The translations under genes and the position numbers were made by a program. The notes beneath the pieces were generated by a model. That model made no database searches. It worked only from the letters and a program-made list of their open reading frames with translations, and was not told the origin of the DNA. Shown here piece after piece: positions 59,454 through 64,000 of a stretch of DNA of 64,000 nucleotides. Position 1 is the first letter of the stretch. The number at the start of each line of letters is the position of its first letter. This DNA is from DAHVFK01 sp035310985 (GTDB lineage: Bacteria > Pseudomonadota > Gammaproteobacteria > Burkholderiales > SG8-39). The stretch is taken from the NCBI GenBank assembly GCA_035310985.1, contig DATGDH010000139.1:139403-203402 (forward strand). The letters are read 5' to 3'.

Positions 59454-60329
59454 TCAGACGCGCTCGGCGGCGCGCCGCCCGAGCAGGCCGCCGGGCATGA
59501 GCACGAGCACCGCGAGGATGATGACGAACGCGATGACGTCCTTGTAGGCCGAGGACACGTAGCCCGCGGCGAGCGCCTCGGCCAGTCCGAGCAGCAGGCC
59601 TCCGAGCACCGCGCCCGGGCCGCTGCCCAATCCGCCGAGAATCGCCGCGGCGAAGCCCTTCAGACCGAGCATCACCCCGACGTCCCAGGCGGTGAAGGTG
59701 ATCGGCGCGACGAGTATTCCTGCGAGCGCTCCGAGCGCGCCCGACAGGCCGAAGGACACGAGCAGCACGCGCCGCACGCTGATGCCGGCGAGCTGGGCGG
59801 CGAGCCGGTTGTGCGAGGTCGCGAGCATTGCCTTGCCGTACAGCGTGCGGTTGAAGAACCACCACAGCGCCGCGAGGACCGCGAGCGAGACGCCGAGCAC
59901 CCAAAGGCTCTGCGGCAGCAGCGTCGCCCCGCCGACCGAGATCGGCTTGTCGCCGCTGAAGGCGGGCAGCGCGTGGATGTTCTTGTCCCACACCAGGCTC
60001 GCCAGGCCGCGCAGCAGGATCGAGGCGCCGATGGTGATGATGATCAGCGTCACCACCGACGCGTTGCGCGCTCGCTCGACGGCCAGCTTGTCGAGCGCGA
60101 GCGCGACCAGCGTGGTCGCGGCCACGGCGGCGAGGGCCGCGAGCGGCAGCGGCAGGCCGAGGTGGAGGAACGACACCGTCGCCATGCCGCCGATCATGAC
60201 GAACTCGCCCTGGGCGAAGTTGATGACCTGGCTAGAGTTGTAGATGATCGAAAAGCCGAGCGCCACGAGCGCGTAGATCGCGCCGGCGGTGAGCCCCGCG
60301 AACAGGACCTGCAGCAGCTGTGCGCTCAT
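59454..60329 (-). CDS. livH: ABC transporter permease LivH
   Basis: 291 residues, hydrophobic. Typical LivH features: GAIYALVALGFSIIYNSSQVINFAQGEFVMIGGM at the N-terminus and GLKGFAAAILGGLGSGPGAVLGGLLLGLAEALAA near the C-terminus. It is the second permease, 40 bases downstream of livK. Confidence 0.92.
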   Translation of the reverse strand: MSAQLLQVLFAGLTAGAIYALVALGFSIIYNSSQVINFAQGEFVMIGGMATVSFLHLGLPLPLAALAAVAATTLVALALDKLAVERARNASVVTLIIITIGASILLRGLASLVWDKNIHALPAFSGDKPISVGGATLLPQSLWVLGVSLAVLAALWWFFNRTLYGKAMLATSHNRLAAQLAGISVRRVLLVSFGLSGALGALAGILVAPITFTAWDVGVMLGLKGFAAAILGGLGSGPGAVLGGLLLGLAEALAAGYVSSAYKDVIAFVIILAVLVLMPGGLLGRRAAERV

Positions 60330-60369
60330 GGCGCGCGGCCGGCGGCGCGGCGCCGCCGGCCCGGACCGA

Positions 60370-61530
60370 CTACTTCACCAGTGTCCAGTTGCCGTTCTGG
60401 ATCTCGAGCATGCGGAACGCCGCGAGGCTAAGGCCCATGTGATCGGTCGGCGAGAAGTTGAATTCGCCGTCGATGCCGATGAAACCGTGAATGTGCTCGA
60501 GTGCGTCGCGTACTTTTGCGTCGTCGGTTGTGCCGGCGTTCTTCATTGCTTGGACGATGAGCATCAGGCCGTCGTAGGCGTGGCCGCCGAAGGTCGACAC
60601 GTCCTGGTGGTAGCGCGCTTCGTATGCGTGCTGGTAGTCGAGCACCACGTGCTTCTGCGGATCGTTGAAGGGCAGCGTATCGGCCACCAGCAGCGCCGCG
60701 GCGGGCAGGCGCACGCCGTTCGCGGCGTCGCCGGCGAGCTTGATGAACTCCTTGGAGGCGACGCCGTGCGACTGGTACAGCGGCACGGTCATGCCGATCT
60801 GGCGGAAGTTCTTGGTGACGATCGCGGGACCCGCGCCGAAGCCGCAATTGAGCACTGCCCGGACCTGCGCGTTCTGGCGCAGCTTGGTGAGCTGCGCGGT
60901 CATGTCGGTGTCTTGCGCGCCATAGGTCTCGTCGCCGACGATATCGATGCCGTACTTGGGCGCGACCGCCATGCACTGCGCGCGCATCGACTTGTCGAAG
61001 GCGCCCGAACCGGTGATGAGGCCGATCTTGGAGATCTTGCGCGCGTTCATGTCCTGGAAGATCTTCTCGCAGGCCATGCGGTCGGTGGCCGGGGTCTTGA
61101 ACACCCATTTCTTCACCGGCTCGACGACCACCACGGCGCCGGCGAGCGAGATGAAGGGTATTTGGGCCTGCTCGACGAGCGGGATCACGGCCATGGTCTC
61201 GCCGGTGGTCGAGCCGCCGACGATCGCGTCGACCTTGTCCTCCTCGATCAGGCGCTTGACGAAGGTGCGCGCCTTCTCGGCGTCGCCCGCCGAGTCGTAG
61301 GAGATCAGCTTGAGCCTGCGGCCGAGCACGCCGCCGCCGGCATTGATCTTCTCGACGTACAGCGCGAGTGTCTTCTGTTCCGGGTCGCCGAGGAACGCGG
61401 CCGGCCCGGTGGCCGACACGAACGCGCCGATCTTGATCGGCTCCTTCTGCGCCTGCGCGTTCGCCGCGAAGGCGAGCGCGCCGATCGCTACCAGCCGTCC
61501 GAGGACGGCAATGCCGCTGCGTAAGTTCAT
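60370..61530 (-). CDS. livK: Liv-type periplasmic substrate-binding protein
   Basis: 386 residues. Sec signal peptide to AANAQA, then a type I periplasmic binding fold beginning KEPIKIGAFVSATGPAAFLGDPEQ, with VDAIVGGSTTGETMAVIPLVE and AGAVVVVEPVKKWVFKTPATDR. The gene opens the livKHMGF operon with GAGGAG upstream. Close relatives bind branched-chain amino acids, urea or aromatic acids; context favours an aromatic acid, which is inference. Confidence 0.88.
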   Translation of the reverse strand: MNLRSGIAVLGRLVAIGALAFAANAQAQKEPIKIGAFVSATGPAAFLGDPEQKTLALYVEKINAGGGVLGRRLKLISYDSAGDAEKARTFVKRLIEEDKVDAIVGGSTTGETMAVIPLVEQAQIPFISLAGAVVVVEPVKKWVFKTPATDRMACEKIFQDMNARKISKIGLITGSGAFDKSMRAQCMAVAPKYGIDIVGDETYGAQDTDMTAQLTKLRQNAQVRAVLNCGFGAGPAIVTKNFRQIGMTVPLYQSHGVASKEFIKLAGDAANGVRLPAAALLVADTLPFNDPQKHVVLDYQHAYEARYHQDVSTFGGHAYDGLMLIVQAMKNAGTTDDAKVRDALEHIHGFIGIDGEFNFSPTDHMGLSLAAFRMLEIQNGNWTLVK

Positions 61531-61581
61531 GATGACGATTCTCCTCTTGGATGGGTGCGGCGCCTGGAGTAACGTATTCCG

Positions 61582-61604
61582 GTACCCAAAAGCCGGTTTT
61601 GTAC
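61582..61604. repeat. Imperfect inverted repeat between livK and the GNAT gene
   Basis: GTACCCAAAA and TTTTGTAC face each other across five bases with a two-base bulge, in the 100-base divergent gap. It could be an operator for the Rrf2 protein encoded nearby. The match is weak and unrelated in sequence to the had operator. Confidence 0.25.
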
Positions 61605-61630
61605 GCTAGCCCGACAACCGAGGGGCCGAC

Positions 61631-62110
61631 TTGATTTACCGCAAAAAAAGCACCGATGCCCGCGCGGGCGAAGGCGCGTTGCGCGTGCGCGGCGCGCAAC
61701 TGTCAGACCTCGGGCAGGTGATCGAGATTGACGCCGGCATCACCGGGCTGCGCAAGACGGCGTACTGGGCGGAGATCATGCAGCGCTACGGCAGCGGGCG
61801 CAGGCAGCGTTTTTTCCTGGTGGCCGACTTGGGCGGGCGGATCGAGGGTTTCGTCATCGGCGAGGTGCGCGACTGGGAGTTCGGCTCGCCGCCCTGCGGC
61901 TGGGTGTTCGCGATCAGCGTACGGCCGGACGCGCGCCTGGGGGGCGTCGGTACCCGGTTGCTGGAGGCGATCTCGGCCAGCTTCCGCAAGCTCGGGGTCA
62001 GCAAGCTGCGCACCATGCTGTCGCGCGACAACAACCTGATCCTGTCGTTTTTCCGCAGCCAGGGAATGATGGCCGCGCCGTTCATTCCGCTCGAAAAGGA
62101 CCTGGATTGA
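61631..62110 (+). CDS. GNAT acetyltransferase, BadL-like position
   Basis: 159 residues from a TTG start with GAGGGG upstream (start uncertain). Single GNAT domain: DLGQVIEIDAGITGLRKTAY at residues 26-45 is the same motif as in the tandem GNAT beside bcr. The acetyl-CoA loop is VRPDARLGGVGTRLL, and the C-terminal strand region includes LSRDNNLILSFFRSQGM. Its stop overlaps the Rrf2 gene start in TTGA. In Rhodopseudomonas palustris a GNAT gene (badL) precedes the Rrf2 repressor gene badM in the benzoate cluster; the same pairing occurs here. Confidence 0.78.
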   Translation: MIYRKKSTDARAGEGALRVRGAQLSDLGQVIEIDAGITGLRKTAYWAEIMQRYGSGRRQRFFLVADLGGRIEGFVIGEVRDWEFGSPPCGWVFAISVRPDARLGGVGTRLLEAISASFRKLGVSKLRTMLSRDNNLILSFFRSQGMMAAPFIPLEKDLD

Positions 62111-62559
62111 GGCTGCAGAAGAACACCTTGCTCGCGCTGTACAGCGCGCTGGAGTTCGCCGCCAACCCGGAGCGCCAGGTCGCGGCCTCCGAGATCGCGC
62201 GCAAGTACCGCGTCTCGCCGCACCACCTGGCGAAGGTGCTGCGCACGCTCGGCCGCGCCGGGCTGGTGGGCGCGGTGCGCGGCGTGGGCGGCGGCTATCG
62301 CTTCGCCGGCAACGCCAAGCGGTTGACGCTCATGGACGTGATCGGGCTGTTCGAGGACATCAGCGCGCCGCGCCGCGCGTCGGCGAAGGGCGCGCGCCGG
62401 CGTACCGAGGCCGGCGCCAGCGCCGCGCCGCATGAAGTCGAGGACGCGCTCGGCGTCGTGCTCGCCGAGATCGACGAGATCGCCAAGGCGACCTTCAGCT
62501 CGATCACGCTCGCCACGATGCTGAAGCTCGTCGAACGGCGGCGCAGCCGCGACGGATGA
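62107..62559 (+). CDS. Rrf2-family transcriptional regulator, BadM-like
   Basis: 150 residues, TTG start within a TTGA overlap. The N-terminal winged helix reads MRLQKNTLLALYSALEFAAN, with the recognition part ASEIARKYRVSPHHLAKVLRTL and the wing GAVRGVGGGYRFAG. It has no Cys at all, so it cannot carry the iron-sulfur cluster of IscR, NsrR or RirA; it should respond to a ligand or partner instead. The linker (SAPRRASAKGARRRTEAG) is disordered. Rrf2-type BadM represses benzoyl-CoA reductase genes in Rhodopseudomonas, which makes a similar job here plausible. Confidence 0.82.
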   Translation: MRLQKNTLLALYSALEFAANPERQVAASEIARKYRVSPHHLAKVLRTLGRAGLVGAVRGVGGGYRFAGNAKRLTLMDVIGLFEDISAPRRASAKGARRRTEAGASAAPHEVEDALGVVLAEIDEIAKATFSSITLATMLKLVERRRSRDG

Positions 62560-64000
62560 CCCGCTACGACGCGCTGGTGGTGGGCGCGGGGCACAACGGC
62601 CTGGTATGCGCCTGCTACCTCGCCCGGGCAGGACTCAAGGTCGTGGTGCTCGAGCGCAGGCCCGTGGTCGGCGGGGCGGCGGTCACCGAGGAGTTCCATC
62701 CGGGGTTCCGCAACTCCGTCGCCGCGTACACGGTGAGCCTGCTGCAGCCCAAGGTGATCCGCGAGCTGCGCCTCGCCGCGCACGGCCTGAGGATCGTCGA
62801 GCGCCCGCTCGCCAACTTCCTGCCCCTGTCGGAGCGCGACTATCTGAAGGTCGGCGGCGGCCTGGAGGCGACGCAGCGCGAGCTCGCGCGCTTTTCGGCG
62901 CGCGACGCCGAGCGGCTGCCCGCTTACCACGCGATGCTCGAGCACGTGACCGACCTGTTGCGCACCCTGGTCCTGGAGTGCCCGCCGAACGCCGGCGGCG
63001 GCATCACCGATCTGTGGCGTGGGCTGCGCGCGGCGCGCGTCCTGCGGCGCCTGGACATGGAGGCGCGGCGCGACCTGCTCGCGCTCTTCGCGCGCAGCGC
63101 CGCCGAGATGCTCGAGAGCTGGTTCGAGTCCGAGGGTATCAAGGCGGCGTACGGCTTCGATTCGGTGGTCGGCCACTACGCGAGCCCGTTCCACCCGGGC
63201 AGCGCCTACGTGCTGCTGCACCACTGCTTCGGCGAAGTGAACGGCAAGCGCGGCGCCTGGGGGCATGCGCTCGGGGGCATGGGCGCAATCGGCCAGGCGC
63301 TCGCCGACGAGGCGCGGCGCCTGGGCGTCGAGATCCGCTGCGACGCGCCGGTGGCGCGCATCGGGCGCGGCACGCTCGCGCTCGAGGACGGCAGCGAGCT
63401 CGCGGCGCGCGCGATCGTCGCGAACGTCGATCCCAGGCGCCTGTACCTCGGCCTGGTCGAGCCGGGGCTGCTGCCGCCCGAGTTTCGCGCGCGTATCGAG
63501 CGCTACAAGTGCGGCTCGGCGAGCTTCCGCATGAACGTCGCGCTCGCCGAGCTGCCGCGCTTTTCCTGCCTGCCGGAGCCGGGGCCCCACCTCGCCTCGG
63601 GCATCATCCTCGCGCCCTCGCTCGCGTACATGGACCGGGCCTACCTCGATGCGCGCGCCGAAGGCATGGCGCGCGCGCCGGTCGTCGAAATGGTGATCCC
63701 GAGCACGCTGGACGACTCGCTCGCGCCGCGCGGGGCGCACGTGGCGAGCCTGTTTTGCCAGCACTTCGCCCCCGATGCCGACTGGGGCGCACGCAAGGAC
63801 GAAGCGACGCGCCGCATCTTCGACGTGATCGAGACCCACGCGCCGGGTTTCAGGGCGAGCGTCGTCGCGCACAGCGCGCTCTCGCCCGCGGACCTCGAGC
63901 GCGAGTTCGGCCTCACTTCGGGCGACATCTTCCACGGGGCGCTCACGCTCGACCAGCTCTGGGCCGCGCGTCCGCTGCTCGGCCACGCCGACTACCGCGC
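62556..64000 (+). CDS. FAD-dependent oxidoreductase, phytoene-desaturase/PYROXD2-like (runs off the window)
   Basis: The first 481 codons are visible and open to the right edge. The FAD fold is VVGAGHNGLVCACYLARAGLKVVVLERRPVVGGAAVTEEF at the N-terminus. Later segments such as GGMGAIGQALADEARRLGVEI and VANVDPRRLYLG match the phytoene dehydrogenase (COG1233) group. Most such proteins next to catabolic genes are not carotenoid enzymes and their substrates are unknown. The ATG overlaps the Rrf2 stop in ATGA, so it is the third gene of GNAT-Rrf2-oxidoreductase and may be autoregulated with them. Confidence 0.82.
   Translation, partial: MTRYDALVVGAGHNGLVCACYLARAGLKVVVLERRPVVGGAAVTEEFHPGFRNSVAAYTVSLLQPKVIRELRLAAHGLRIVERPLANFLPLSERDYLKVGGGLEATQRELARFSARDAERLPAYHAMLEHVTDLLRTLVLECPPNAGGGITDLWRGLRAARVLRRLDMEARRDLLALFARSAAEMLESWFESEGIKAAYGFDSVVGHYASPFHPGSAYVLLHHCFGEVNGKRGAWGHALGGMGAIGQALADEARRLGVEIRCDAPVARIGRGTLALEDGSELAARAIVANVDPRRLYLGLVEPGLLPPEFRARIERYKCGSASFRMNVALAELPRFSCLPEPGPHLASGIILAPSLAYMDRAYLDARAEGMARAPVVEMVIPSTLDDSLAPRGAHVASLFCQHFAPDADWGARKDEATRRIFDVIETHAPGFRASVVAHSALSPADLEREFGLTSGDIFHGALTLDQLWAARPLLGHADYR

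Noticed and set aside
1..64000. CRISPR array, tRNA, rRNA, insertion sequence or integrase
   Set aside because: No regularly spaced repeats, no cloverleaf or rRNA sequence, and no transposase or integrase motifs were found on either strand by reading.

Overview
The window looks like a chromosomal segment of a high-GC, facultatively anaerobic betaproteobacterium. The evidence is gene order and enzyme type: lptM-lysA divergent from cyaY, mrcA divergent from pilMNOPQ-aroKB followed by gltBD, a diheme cytochrome c4, and a Thauera-type ATP-dependent benzoyl-CoA reductase. I cannot name the genus. Coding density is very high. I see no rRNA, tRNA, CRISPR array, insertion sequence or phage remnant. 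No gene-free stretch exceeds about 210 bases.

Left part (1-9.9 kb): the end of dsbD, a glyoxalase-like gene, hemB and engB on the minus strand, cytochrome c4, an orphan dihydrolipoamide-dehydrogenase-like flavoprotein, then a plus-strand stress block made of a Yx(F/W)xxD lipoprotein, an ECF sigma factor, a one-helix anti-sigma factor and the methionine sulfoxide repair pair msrP-msrQ. From 9.1 to 15.7 kb the minus strand carries lptM-lysA, a membrane-fusion protein and RND pump, and a NYN-domain RNase-like gene. From 15.8 to 36.3 kb come housekeeping genes: cyaY, mrcA, pilMNOPQ, aroK, aroB, gltBD, an acetylornithine-type aminotransferase, glmU, glmS and a small cytochrome c.

Right part (36.3-64 kb): an anaerobic aromatic catabolism island. 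A minus-strand operon korA-korB-ferritin-like (2-oxoacid:ferredoxin oxidoreductase) is divergent from had-oah-dch-bcrCBAD-fdx-tandem GNAT. A second minus-strand operon, thioesterase-padB-padC-padD-paaK-membrane protein-hemerythrin-like, follows. After a divergent rnhB come a minus-strand Liv-type ABC transporter (livKHMGF) and a divergent GNAT-Rrf2-FAD oxidoreductase operon. Together they encode most of the route phenylacetate -> phenylacetyl-CoA -> phenylglyoxylate, and benzoyl-CoA -> dienoyl-CoA -> 3-hydroxypimelyl-CoA, with KorAB and ferredoxin as the likely electron source for the reductase. The phenylglyoxylate oxidoreductase (PadEFGHI) and a benzoate-CoA ligase are not in the window.

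The most interesting signals are regulatory. Both divergent promoter regions of the aromatic modules contain an FNR-type box one base from consensus. The had promoter also has a perfect 7+7 inverted repeat. The GNAT-Rrf2 pair resembles the badL-badM pair of Rhodopseudomonas palustris, where BadM represses benzoyl-CoA reductase genes. Three related GNAT domains sharing one N-terminal motif occur in this island. Other points are a thioesterase translationally coupled to padB, an RNase HII with a changed GRG motif, a small cytochrome c without a Met ligand, and a cluster of inverted repeats at the end of engB.
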